A stretch of 64,000 nt of DNA from Brevibacterium sp. CS2. GTDB taxonomy: Bacteria > Actinomycetota > Actinomycetes > Actinomycetales > Brevibacteriaceae. The DNA lies in contig NZ_CP040020.1 of NCBI RefSeq assembly GCF_005280295.1, positions 2,046,001-2,110,000 of the forward strand, in the 5' to 3' direction. Positions within the stretch are counted from its first letter, which is position 1; the number at the start of each line of letters is the position of its first letter. The notes beneath the pieces were generated by a model. That model worked only from the letters and a program-made list of their open reading frames with translations. It did no database searches and was not told where the DNA came from. Shown here in pieces: positions 40,694-48,784 of this stretch. The position numbers and the translations under genes are program-made.

Positions 40694-42013
40694 ATGGAGT
40701 GGTTCCTCCTCGCCCTCGCGCTCCTGCTGATCCTCGGCACCGGCGTGTTCGTCGCCGCCGAATTCTCCCTCCTCACCCTCGACAAGCACACCGTCGACCA
40801 GTCCGTCGAACGGGGTGAGCGCGGGTCCTCGTACCTCAAGAAGGGGATGACCCAGCTCTCGACCCAGCTGTCGTCGGCGCAGGTGGGCATCACGCTCACC
40901 ACCCTCCTCACCGGTTACCTCATGGAGCCCTCGCTCGGCGTCCTCCTGTCGCCGATGTTCGAGGGCTTCGGCCTCGGGGAGTCCGCGGCGTCGACCGCGA
41001 GCCTCACCCTCGCCCTCCTCATCTCGACCTTCCTCTCGATGATCGTCGGTGAGCTCGTGCCGAAGAACCTCGCGATCTCCGCCCCGCTCATCACCGGCAA
41101 GATCTTCGTCCCGCTCCAGTACATCTTCTCCGTGGTGTTCCGGCCCGTCATCGCCGTGCTCAACGGCACCGCGAACAAGGCCCTGCTCGCGATGGGCATC
41201 GAGCCGCAGGAGGAGGGCACCGCCGGACGCTCCCCGGAGGAGCTCACCGCGCTCGTGCGCCACTCCGCGCAGGAGGGCACGATGGCCGAGCAGACCGCGG
41301 ACCTCCTCACCCGCACGCTGAGCTTCTCCGAGCGCACCGCTGAGGACGTCATGACTCCGCGCACCTCGATGATCAGCGTCAACCGCGACACCACGGCCGC
41401 GGAGATCGTCGAGACCGCCCGGCAGACGGGCTTCTCGCGGTTCCCGGTCGTCGGGGACTCGCGCGACGACATCGTCGGCATGGTCCACGTCAAGCAGGCC
41501 GTCGCGGTGCCGCTGGCCAACCGGCCCGACGCCTTCGCCGCCGGTCTCATGAGCGAGGTCGCGCAGGTGCCGGAGACGATGCCGCTCGATCCGCTCCTCA
41601 TGGAGCTGCGGATGCGCGGCAGCCAGATGGCGCTCGTCATCGACGAGTACGGCGGTACCGCCGGGGTCGTCACGCTCGAGGACGTCGTCGAGGAGCTCGT
41701 CGGCGAGGTCGTCGACGAGCACGACCGGCTGCGTGTGAGCGTGCGTCCGGTGCGCGACGGCAGCTGGGTGGTCCCGGGCCGGCTGCGTCCCGACGAGGTG
41801 AGCTCGGTGATCGGCCTCGAGGTGCCCCAGGACCCCGACTACGAGACCATGGCCGGCTACGTCATGCTCACGCTCGGCCGGATCCCGGTCGAGGGCGACA
41901 GCGTCCGCCTGCCCGAGGCGCGCCTCGTCGTCGAGCGGATGCACGGCCGTCGGATCGAGAGGCTGCGCCTCATCCCGGACTACCTCGCGAGCGGATTCGG
42001 GGGTGCGTCATGA
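40694..42013 (+). CDS. CNNM/CBS/CorC_HlyC family membrane protein (hemolysin-like)
   Basis: A 439-residue membrane protein: an N-terminal CNNM (DUF21) domain with three to four helices (about 1-180, including VGELVPKNLAIS), a CBS pair (about 210-335; MTPRTSMISVNRD, ALVIDEYGGTAGVVTLED) and a C-terminal CorC_HlyC domain (about 350-430). Family members are linked to magnesium or cobalt transport; the hemolysin name is historical. The start is the ATG one base after the leader ORF stop. It overlaps the following paralogue by ATGA. Confidence 0.92.
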   Translation: MEWFLLALALLLILGTGVFVAAEFSLLTLDKHTVDQSVERGERGSSYLKKGMTQLSTQLSSAQVGITLTTLLTGYLMEPSLGVLLSPMFEGFGLGESAASTASLTLALLISTFLSMIVGELVPKNLAISAPLITGKIFVPLQYIFSVVFRPVIAVLNGTANKALLAMGIEPQEEGTAGRSPEELTALVRHSAQEGTMAEQTADLLTRTLSFSERTAEDVMTPRTSMISVNRDTTAAEIVETARQTGFSRFPVVGDSRDDIVGMVHVKQAVAVPLANRPDAFAAGLMSEVAQVPETMPLDPLLMELRMRGSQMALVIDEYGGTAGVVTLEDVVEELVGEVVDEHDRLRVSVRPVRDGSWVVPGRLRPDEVSSVIGLEVPQDPDYETMAGYVMLTLGRIPVEGDSVRLPEARLVVERMHGRRIERLRLIPDYLASGFGGAS

Positions 42014-43065
42014 GCGACTGGATGGGTCTCGTCTGGCTCGTGGTCCTGCTGCTGGCCAACGCCTTCTTCGTCGCCGCGGAGTTCGGCATCGTGTCGGCCA
42101 AGCGCTCGCAGATCGAACCGCGGGCCGCGGCCGGGTCGAAATCGGCTCGGACAGCGCTCTACGCGATGGAGCACGTCTCCATCATGCTCGCGATCTGCCA
42201 GCTCGGCATCACCGTGTGCTCGCTCCTCATCGGCAATGTCGCGGAGCCGGCGATCCACCACCTGCTCGCCGGCCCGATGGAGTTCCTCGGCATCCCGCCG
42301 ACGATGTCCGACGTCGTCGCCTTCATCATCGCGCTGTCGGCGGTGACGTACCTCCATGTGGTCATCGGCGAGATGATCCCCAAGAACATCGCACTCGCTG
42401 TGTCGCGGCAGGCCGCGATGCTGCTCGCGCCGCCGCTCGTGTTCCTGTCCAAGGTGTTCGGCTTCGTCATCCGCCCGCTCAACGCGATCGCGAACGGGAT
42501 CCTGCGCCTGATGGGAGTCGAGCCGCGCGACGAGGTCAACGCCGCCTACACGGTCGAAGAGGTGCAGTCGATCGTCGTCGAGTCCCAGCGCGAAGGGCTC
42601 CTCAGCGACGACACCGGGCTGCTCAAGGGCGCGCTCGAGTTCTCCGACAAGTCGATCGGGGACGTCATGGTGCCGATGGACCGCGTCATCACGCTTCAGG
42701 CCGGTGCGACCCCGTCCGACATCGAGCGGCTCGTCGCCCGCACCGGCTTCTCCCGCTACATCCTCCTCGACGCCGACGGCGCGCCGGAGAGCTACATCCA
42801 CATCAAGGATGTGCTCTACGCCGACACCCCGGCCGACTACGAGGCGGAGATCCCGGCGAAGCGCTACCGCTCGCTCGTCACGCTCACCGCCGGGGACGAG
42901 ATCGAGGACTCGCTCGGCGTCATGCAGGACGCCGGCAACCATGTGGGACGGGTGCTCGACGCCGCCGGTGTCGCGGTCGGCGTGCTGTTCCTCGAGGACG
43001 TGCTCGAGGAGCTCGTCGGGGAGGTCCACGACGCGATGCAGCGCGGGCCGCGCTCACGCCGCTGA
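42010..43065 (+). CDS. CNNM/CBS family membrane protein, short paralogue
   Basis: A 351-residue paralogue of the preceding gene with the CNNM domain (about 1-185, VIGEMIPKNIALAVS) and CBS pair (about 205-340, VMVPMDRVITLQAG and AGVAVGVLFLEDVLEELVGEV). It stops after the CBS pair and lacks the CorC_HlyC domain. Paired long and short CNNM proteins encoded in tandem are common in actinobacteria and may form a heteromer. Its ATG overlaps the upstream stop codon. Confidence 0.92.
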   Translation: MSDWMGLVWLVVLLLANAFFVAAEFGIVSAKRSQIEPRAAAGSKSARTALYAMEHVSIMLAICQLGITVCSLLIGNVAEPAIHHLLAGPMEFLGIPPTMSDVVAFIIALSAVTYLHVVIGEMIPKNIALAVSRQAAMLLAPPLVFLSKVFGFVIRPLNAIANGILRLMGVEPRDEVNAAYTVEEVQSIVVESQREGLLSDDTGLLKGALEFSDKSIGDVMVPMDRVITLQAGATPSDIERLVARTGFSRYILLDADGAPESYIHIKDVLYADTPADYEAEIPAKRYRSLVTLTAGDEIEDSLGVMQDAGNHVGRVLDAAGVAVGVLFLEDVLEELVGEVHDAMQRGPRSRR

Positions 43066-43116
43066 GGGCCTCTCGACACACCCCGGCACGCCGGTGATCA
43101 CAGTGATGCGATAATT

Positions 43117-43133
43117 GTGACAAATCGGTGACA
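43117..43133 (+). promoter_or_regulatory. Direct repeat GTGACA-5-GTGACA, MtrA-box-like
   Basis: Two GTGACA hexamers are spaced 11 bp start to start (43117-43122 and 43128-43133), about 100 bp before the promoter of a cell-wall peptidase gene. A third GTGACA is at 43243-43248. MtrA response regulators bind direct repeats of this kind (GTCAC on the other strand) and control cell-wall hydrolases. The link is inferred. Confidence 0.4.
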
Positions 43134-43233
43134 TCCCCGTGATTCCGCGGGTATCGGGGGCGGTCGCGGCACTGTCCGAGCGCCTCGGCCCCGGACCGGG
43201 TCACGGGAATGTGTCATTCCGTCACTTTCTCGT

Positions 43234-43239
43234 TATAGT
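43234..43239 (+). promoter_or_regulatory. -10 element (TATAGT) of the M15 peptidase gene
   Basis: A TATAGT hexamer precedes the peptidase gene, leaving a leader of about 110 nt. No recognised riboswitch fold (for example ydaO) was found in it. Confidence 0.5.
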
Positions 43240-43358
43240 GTTGTGACATACCTGGTGCACGGTCGGATCCTTCCCCTCCGCCACACCGTGCGCAGATGTC
43301 GTCGTGTGCTCGTGCGCCGGCATCGCAGAACCTGCAGTCGTCAGTTTGGAGTTGTGGA

Positions 43359-44312
43359 GTGGGTCAGGAAACCACCGCGCCGGCACTCGTGCGTCGTCGT
43401 GATCTGCGCAAGCAGGAAGAGGCGGCCCGCCGGGCGGAACGGAAGCTCCCGTTCCTGCGCTCGGCCGTTGCGAGCCCGGCGCCGCGGACCGAGGACCTCG
43501 TGGAGCGCCGCTCCTCCGGCACCGTCGGTGCCCGGTCCATCGCGACCCGCGGCTCCGACGGCAGCGCCGTCCGCGCTCTCAAGCGCCGCCGCGTCACCAC
43601 CGTCACCGCGATGGCCTCCGTGTCCGTCGCCGGCACCGCGATCGCCGGCGTGCTGCTGAGCTCGAACATGCCGAGCACGCAGGTCGCCGCCGCCCAGGAG
43701 ATCAGCACCGACGCCGTCGAGGCGATCGGCGCCGAGTCCGTCGACCCGCAGGTCGACGCCGAGGAGGGCGACAAGGCGGCCGGCGAGGCCGACGCCTACG
43801 CCGGCGGCGTGCCGAGCGCCCAGGACCGCAAGGCCGAGGCCGCGTCCCGCTCCGTCACCCGCACCGTGCTGCCGGGCTGCTCCGGCGAAGCTCCCGCAGG
43901 GGACGCATCGAACGGGCAGATCCCCGACGAGTGGCTGTGCGAGATCGGTATCGGCGGGCACAAGCTCCGCGCCGACGCCGCCGTCTCCTTCGCGGAGATG
44001 AACGCCGCGTACAAGGCCGACACCGGCAAGGACATGGCGATCACCGATTCCTACCGGACGCTCGAGTCGCAGGTCTCCGTGGCCGGTCGCAAGCCCGGTC
44101 TCGCCGCCCGCCCCGGCACCTCGCTCCACGGCTGGGGGATCGCGCTCGACTTCGGCGGCGGTGCGGCCACCGCCTCGGGCGAGCAGTACGAATGGCTCGT
44201 CAAGAATGCCGGCAAGTACGGCTGGGAGAACCCGGACTGGGCGAAGTCGAGCAAGTACGAGCCCTGGCACTGGGAATACGTCCCGGCCCGGCAGTCGATC
44301 CGCGGCGCCTGA
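43359..44312 (+). CDS. M15 family (VanY-type) D,D-carboxypeptidase
   Basis: A cell-wall peptidase predicted to trim peptidoglycan stem peptides outside the membrane. The 317-residue product (GTG start) has a 70-residue charged cytoplasmic tail, a membrane anchor around VTAMASVSVAGTAIAGVLL (about 81-99), an Ala/Asp-rich linker and a C-terminal M15 domain with SLHGWGIALDF (His and Asp ligands) and EPWHWEYV. GGAG lies 7 nt before the GTG; an in-frame ATG at 43296 is an alternative. The upstream region has MtrA-like repeats. Confidence 0.88.
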   Translation: MGQETTAPALVRRRDLRKQEEAARRAERKLPFLRSAVASPAPRTEDLVERRSSGTVGARSIATRGSDGSAVRALKRRRVTTVTAMASVSVAGTAIAGVLLSSNMPSTQVAAAQEISTDAVEAIGAESVDPQVDAEEGDKAAGEADAYAGGVPSAQDRKAEAASRSVTRTVLPGCSGEAPAGDASNGQIPDEWLCEIGIGGHKLRADAAVSFAEMNAAYKADTGKDMAITDSYRTLESQVSVAGRKPGLAARPGTSLHGWGIALDFGGGAATASGEQYEWLVKNAGKYGWENPDWAKSSKYEPWHWEYVPARQSIRGA

Positions 44313-44389
44313 GCCCGGTTCGCACCGCGTGCCCGGCGTCATGTCGGTCACATTCGCACACTCGGCGCACGCACCCCTTCGGTGAGTGC

Positions 44390-44395
44390 TAGTAT
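44390..44395 (+). promoter_or_regulatory. -10 element (TAGTAT) of tRNA-Arg
   Basis: TAGTAT ends 13 nt before the mature tRNA. No clear -35 was identified. Confidence 0.4.
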
Positions 44396-44408
44396 TGTCG
44401 AGTTGCCC

Positions 44409-44484
44409 GCCCGCGTAGCTCAGTGGATAGAGCGTCTGCCTCCGGAGCAGAAGGTCGTAGGTTCGAATCCTGTCGCGGGCACCA
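44409..44484 (+). tRNA. tRNA-Arg (CCG)
   Basis: A 76-nt cloverleaf: acceptor GCCCGCG/CGCGGGC, D arm GCTC/GAGC, anticodon stem TCTGC/GCAGA with loop CTCCGGA (anticodon CCG), T loop TTCGAAT and encoded CCA. Confidence 0.95.
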
Positions 44485-44488
44485 CATC

Positions 44489-44531
44489 GCGAAATCCCGC
44501 GGTTCCTGAGAACGGAACCGCGGGATTTCGC
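44489..44531 (+). terminator. Hairpin terminator after tRNA-Arg
   Basis: An 18-bp perfect stem (GCGAAATCCCGCGGTTCC and complement) with a 7-nt loop, followed by ATTTTC. Confidence 0.8.
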
Positions 44532-44618
44532 ATTTTCACTGCCGGAGATGCTTCCCCTGAACGGGGCGGGGGCACTGCTTGACGAGAGCGGTCGGCGATC
44601 GGAAGCGCAGCGCGGCGA

Positions 44619-45434
44619 TCACTCGGTGACGACGATGGTCTCCGTGGTGATGACGGACCTGTCGCCCTTGGCATAGCGGACTTCGACGGTCAGCGTGTCG
44701 CCGGGCTCCACGCCCGCGGTGTGCTTGATGTTCTTGAACGTCTTCGCCCATTCCGTCTTGGATCCGGGAAAACGGAATGTCGTGGGCTTGCGGTCATCGT
44801 TCGAGGGGTGGACGGAGACCATGATGTGCTCTCCGGTGGAGTTCGTACCCGAGATCACGAAACCCTTCTTCAGGTCCTTCCGCGTGACTTCCGCCGGCGC
44901 ATCGACTCGGACCCCGTGACCGGGTTCGGCGGGTTCTTCGGGTGCGTCGTCGACGGTGAGGGTGATGAATGTGTTGCTGCTCTTGCCTGCTGCGCTGACC
45001 ATGATCGAGAGGGTGTCGCCGGTGACGACTTCGTCGAGGCTGTCGTCGGTGTTGGAGAGCTGTCGGTGGATGTCGTTGCGGTATTGGGCGCCGAAGGTGG
45101 TCGACAGCGGCAGTTCGAGGGTCCATGCGCCGGTGTCGTCGGTGGTGACCTCGGGGACGGCGGATTTGACGTAGTAGGTGTTGCCGGAGGTGGTCATGAT
45201 CGCCAGTTGGCGGATGTCGACGGGGGTGTTGGGTGTGGCGGTGCCGGTGATGCTGATGGTGGCGTCGTCGTCGCCTTCGGTGTAGGTGATGTCCGAGGTG
45301 GTGATCTTCGGGAAGACGGGTTCGGCCGCCGCTGCGGCAGCGGACGCCGGAATGGAGGCGGCCGCGATCGCCGGCGCGCCGAGACCGGTGAGAGCGAGTG
45401 CGATCGCAGGTGCCAGGACCAGAGACTTCTTCAT
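44619..45434 (-). CDS. Secreted Ig-like-repeat protein of unknown function
   Basis: A 271-residue exported protein. A Sec signal peptide (MKKSLVLAPAIALALTGLG) with a likely AxA cleavage region precedes two beta-rich Ig-like repeats (about 45-150 and 170-270), each starting with Thr/Val-rich strands and a TGDTLSI or PGDTLTVEV motif. No sorting signal or lipobox. GGGG 5 nt upstream supports ATG 45434. It stands alone beside tRNA-Arg, and its middle uses GAA, GCA and ACA codons more than its neighbours do, so it may be a recent acquisition. No function is assigned. Confidence 0.75.
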   Translation of the reverse strand: MKKSLVLAPAIALALTGLGAPAIAAASIPASAAAAAAEPVFPKITTSDITYTEGDDDATISITGTATPNTPVDIRQLAIMTTSGNTYYVKSAVPEVTTDDTGAWTLELPLSTTFGAQYRNDIHRQLSNTDDSLDEVVTGDTLSIMVSAAGKSSNTFITLTVDDAPEEPAEPGHGVRVDAPAEVTRKDLKKGFVISGTNSTGEHIMVSVHPSNDDRKPTTFRFPGSKTEWAKTFKNIKHTAGVEPGDTLTVEVRYAKGDRSVITTETIVVTE

Positions 45435-45649
45435 GATTCCCCTTACGGTGAGCGAGTGATCCACCGCCATTACATGCTCTGGATGTGCTGGCCCGATGAA
45501 TGAACCTTGAACGAGCGGCGAACGGGCACGCGATGAACGGCGCAGAGCCTGGGCCGCGCGATGGTCCGGACGTGCCGTCCGCCCGCCGCCTCGGCCACGA
45601 GTCGGCGCCTCCGCCGGCCATCGATGCCTCCCGCGCGGCAGCTCGGTTC

Positions 45650-46366
45650 TCAGCGGCGCCGGCCGCCGGGGCGGGCCCGTTCGACCGCGATCGCGACACC
45701 CACCCGGGTATCGGCGGCGAGCTTGAGCATGACGCGTCCCAGGTGCACCTTGACCGTCGCCTCGGACAGGAACAGCCGGTCGGCGATGAGCCGGTTCGTC
45801 AGGCCCTCGGCCACGAGCTCGGCGACCTCCCGCTCGCGCTCGGTGAGGGTGCCGAGCAGGCGCTGGGCATCGTGCTGCACCGTGAATCGCCCACCGACCC
45901 CGAACCTTCGGATGAGGTGGAGAGTGGCGCGCGGGGAGAGGAACGCGTCACCGGCCATCACGGTGCGGATCGCACCCACGAGGTCCGCCGGAGGGGTGTC
46001 CTTGAGGAGGAAGCCGACCGCTCCGGCCTCGAGCGCCCGGAACACCGCGTCCTCGCTGTCGAAGCTCGTGAGCGCCACGACGAGCGGAGGGCGCACGGCG
46101 TTGACGAGCGCGGCGGTCGCGGTGATGCCGTCCATCCCCGGCATCCGGATGTCCATGATGACGACGTCGGGGAAGTGCGCGGAGGCACGGTCGATCGCCT
46201 CGGCACCGTCCGCCGCCTCGCCGACGACCTCGAGATCCGGCGCCTGCTGCAGGATCGCCCGGATGCCCGCTCGCGAATACGGGTCGTCGTCGACGACGAG
46301 GACCCGGATAGCGGCGGGCCGCGGGGGCGGTTCAGGGGCGGCGGTCACCTCTCGAATATAGGTCAC
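45650..46366 (-). CDS. NarL/LuxR-type response regulator
   Basis: A 238-residue regulator with an N-terminal receiver domain (phospho-Asp in VVIMDIRMPGMDG, acidic pair VDDD, Lys in LLKDTPP) and a C-terminal LuxR-type helix-turn-helix (LTEREREVAELVAEGLTNRL through ATVKVHLGRVMLKL). It is the output partner of the histidine kinase just upstream; the GTG at 46366 overlaps the kinase stop. A second GTG 18 nt downstream is possible. Target genes are unknown, though an inverted repeat beside the system is a candidate operator. Confidence 0.92.
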   Translation of the reverse strand: MTYIREVTAAPEPPPRPAAIRVLVVDDDPYSRAGIRAILQQAPDLEVVGEAADGAEAIDRASAHFPDVVIMDIRMPGMDGITATAALVNAVRPPLVVALTSFDSEDAVFRALEAGAVGFLLKDTPPADLVGAIRTVMAGDAFLSPRATLHLIRRFGVGGRFTVQHDAQRLLGTLTEREREVAELVAEGLTNRLIADRLFLSEATVKVHLGRVMLKLAADTRVGVAIAVERARPGGRRR

Positions 46367-47643
46367 ACCCCGCGCCAGGCCTGCGCGGCCTCGATGGGCC
46401 ACGGGAGCGTCGCGTCGACGACGAAGCAGTCCTCATGGACGCCGATCCACGACGCGCCCGACAGCAGGCGCACCCGCTCGCGGATGCCTGCGATCCCGGA
46501 GCCCGCACCCGAGCCCTGCAGCACCGGGTCCACTGGTCCGCCGATCGGATTCGACACCCGGATCCTGATATCCGATCCCGGCGCACCCTCGACGTACAGC
46601 GAGATCGGTGCGCCCGGCGCGTGCTTGAGCGCGTTGGTCAGGGATTCCTGCGCGATCCGGTAGATGCTGCGATCGAGCGCGGCGGGGGCCGATTCCGTGC
46701 CGTCGAGCAGCACGACGGCGTCCACCGCCGTCCCGGCCTCGCGCAGCGAGCGGACGAGGCGGGGGAGTGCGCGCATGGAGGCGGTGGCCGGTGCCTCGGT
46801 CGGACCGGTGGAGGAGGCCGGGCCGCCGGTCCGCAGATCCCCGAGCAGACCGCGCAGATCCTCGAGCGAGGCGTGCGCCTGGCCCCGCAGCACGCGCGCG
46901 GCGTGAGCGAGCGCAGGGTCGGAAGTGTGCGTCGCCGTCTCCAGCGCCCCCGACTGCAGGGAGATCACCGACAGCCGATGGGCGAGCGCATCATGGATCT
47001 CCGTGGCGAGCCGGTCCCGTTCGGACGTGCGGGCCAGCTCCGAGCTGAGATCGGCGTTGCGAGCGTCGACGGCCTCGACGCGGGTGCGTGCGGTGGCGGT
47101 CTCGCGCCGACTGCGGACGAGGAGCGCCAGCCCGCCGGTGGTGCCGACCGACATCGCCGCGACGATGAGGACGACGATCGCGGCGACCGCCCCGCTGCCG
47201 GGCGTGTCCGGTGTGCCCGCGACCCCGAAGAGCGAGCCGATCATCGTCGACTGGGGATCGCGGACGAGGTCGCGCACCGTCGCGAACACGACGAGCACCC
47301 CCGCGCCGGCCGCCGCGGCAATCGCCGGCCATCCGCGCAGCCGTGCGAGAGCGTGGAAGGCGCCGATGAGAACGAGCCAGTAGTCCATGCCGACGAGCGT
47401 GAGGAGGGCACCTGCGACGAGCGGCACGACGGGGAAGCGTCGACGCAGGAACACGGTGAGCCAGAGCAGGCAGGCGAGGAGCAGGACGACGATCCCGAGG
47501 TCGGTCGGGAGCCCCGGTCCGGAGGTGGCGCCCGGCACGCCCTCGATGCTGAGGAACGTGAGGAGGACACCCAGCAGGTACAGCACGATGTCCCACAGGG
47601 TGCGCAGGGAGAGGCGCACGATCCGCGCGGCAAGGCTATTCAC
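46363..47643 (-). CDS. HisKA_3-type sensor histidine kinase
   Basis: A 426-residue membrane kinase. About five hydrophobic helices occupy residues 15-190 and little lies outside the membrane, so it probably senses within or at the membrane. The phospho-His lies in DRLATEIHDALAHRL (about 231-245), the N box is QESLTNALKHA and the G box GSGAGSGIAGI. I place the GTG start at 47643 because a TACGGT -10 ends 7 nt upstream (leaderless). It is coupled to the response regulator, and divergent from the DUF4352 gene, which may be its target. Confidence 0.9.
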   Translation of the reverse strand: MNSLAARIVRLSLRTLWDIVLYLLGVLLTFLSIEGVPGATSGPGLPTDLGIVVLLLACLLWLTVFLRRRFPVVPLVAGALLTLVGMDYWLVLIGAFHALARLRGWPAIAAAAGAGVLVVFATVRDLVRDPQSTMIGSLFGVAGTPDTPGSGAVAAIVVLIVAAMSVGTTGGLALLVRSRRETATARTRVEAVDARNADLSSELARTSERDRLATEIHDALAHRLSVISLQSGALETATHTSDPALAHAARVLRGQAHASLEDLRGLLGDLRTGGPASSTGPTEAPATASMRALPRLVRSLREAGTAVDAVVLLDGTESAPAALDRSIYRIAQESLTNALKHAPGAPISLYVEGAPGSDIRIRVSNPIGGPVDPVLQGSGAGSGIAGIRERVRLLSGASWIGVHEDCFVVDATLPWPIEAAQAWRGV

Positions 47644-47676
47644 GATCCCCACCGTAGTGCGGGGTCCGGACACGGC

Positions 47677-47718
47677 CATCAGCCGATCGGTCGGTGCGGT
47701 CGAGCCGATCGGCTGATG
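47677..47718. repeat. 14-bp inverted repeat with 14-bp spacer
   Basis: CATCAGCCGATCGG at 47677-47690 and its exact complement at 47705-47718 lie between the two-component system and the DUF4352 gene. Each arm also contains the self-complementary CCGATCGG. It could be paired operator sites for the response regulator or a hairpin in the leader of either transcript. Confidence 0.7.
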
Positions 47719-47809
47719 TGGGGCAAGCAGCGGGCGACCGACGATGGGTCTCGTCCGCACCATCGCACGGTCGGCTCGCCGGCCCGCACCCGAACCTCGA
47801 GGAGATCCC

Positions 47810-48630
47810 ATGTCACAGAACCAGCCCCCGCAGCCCGGACACCCGGGCTGGCACCACCCGCACGCCGGAGGCCCCCACGATCCGCAGGGTCCGCCCCGCC
47901 CCCGTACGGGCATCCCGTGCCGTCCGGCCAGCAGCCGTGGGGCGCAGGCCCGCAGCCCGGCCCGAACGGTTACGGCATGCCCCCGGGCGCGCCCCACCCG
48001 GCGCCGCCGAAGCGGAAGTCGATCTTCAAGCGCTGGTGGTTCTGGGTGGGCGTCGTCGTGCTCCTCGTCATCGTCGGCAGCTGCGCGGGAGGAGGCGGCG
48101 AGCAGCAGGCCTCCGACGCCGGTCAGGACGCCGCCGGAGAGCAGGATGTGGAGCAGCGCGCCCCGGCGGAAGAAGAGGGTGGCGGCGAGGATGCCGCGGA
48201 GGACGCGGCCGCGGCCGAGGCGCCGGAGGAGAAGTCCGCGGGCATCGGCGAGCCGGTCGCGAGCGGGGACTTCGAGGTGACCGTCTCCGATGTCGAGTCC
48301 GGGGTCTCCTCGGTCGGTGACGACATGTTCGGGGCAGAGGCACAGGGACAGTTCGTCGTCGTGAGCATGGAGGTGACGAACGTCGGCGACTCGCCGGTGA
48401 TGTTCTTCTCCAGCGATGTGGAGCTCACCGATGCCGAGGGTCGCACGTACGCCGCCGACGAGGGCTCCGCGATGTACCTCGAGGACAGCAACTCCTTCCT
48501 CGAGGAGATCAATCCCGGCAACACGGTCGACGGGATCGTGCTGTTCGATGTGCCCGAGGGCGTGGAGCCCGACACCCTCGTGTTCCGCGGCGGCCTGTTC
48601 GACGAACCGATCGAGATCGCGATCGGCTGA
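47810..48630 (+). pseudogene. DUF4352 membrane-anchored protein, frameshifted
   Basis: The gene starts at ATG 47810 with GAGGAG 6 nt upstream and encodes MSQNQPPQPGHPGW plus a His/Gly/Pro-rich stretch. At a C-rich tract (47891-47903) the conserved continuation moves to another frame: PYGHPVPSGQQPWG, then KRKSIFKRWWFWVGVVVLL (one membrane helix), a lipobox-like GSCAGGG, an acidic linker and a C-terminal DUF4352 domain (about 170-270). One missing base explains the break. It may be a true mutation or an error. The position suggests a target of the adjacent two-component system. Confidence 0.65.
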
Positions 48631-48772
48631 GCGCCGCAGCCCTCGGGACATCGACCGGGGACCCGGCTGACGGCACTGCACCGCTGAGCCGGGTCGGTGC
48701 CGCCGACCGGATCCGTACCCGCCCGCCGGCGCACCCTCCCCACCCGGCTCGCACCCGCGGCCCTGCGGGTAA

Positions 48773-48778
48773 TACCCT
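48773..48778 (+). promoter_or_regulatory. -10 element (TACCCT), predicted leaderless argS mRNA
   Basis: TACCCT ends 6 nt before the argS GTG at 48785, with no ribosome binding site in between. Confidence 0.45.
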
Positions 48779-48784
48779 GAGACG

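Noticed and set aside
43240..43358. Possible ydaO-type (c-di-AMP) riboswitch before the cell-wall peptidase
   Set aside because: The conserved sequence blocks of that riboswitch could not be found in the leader.
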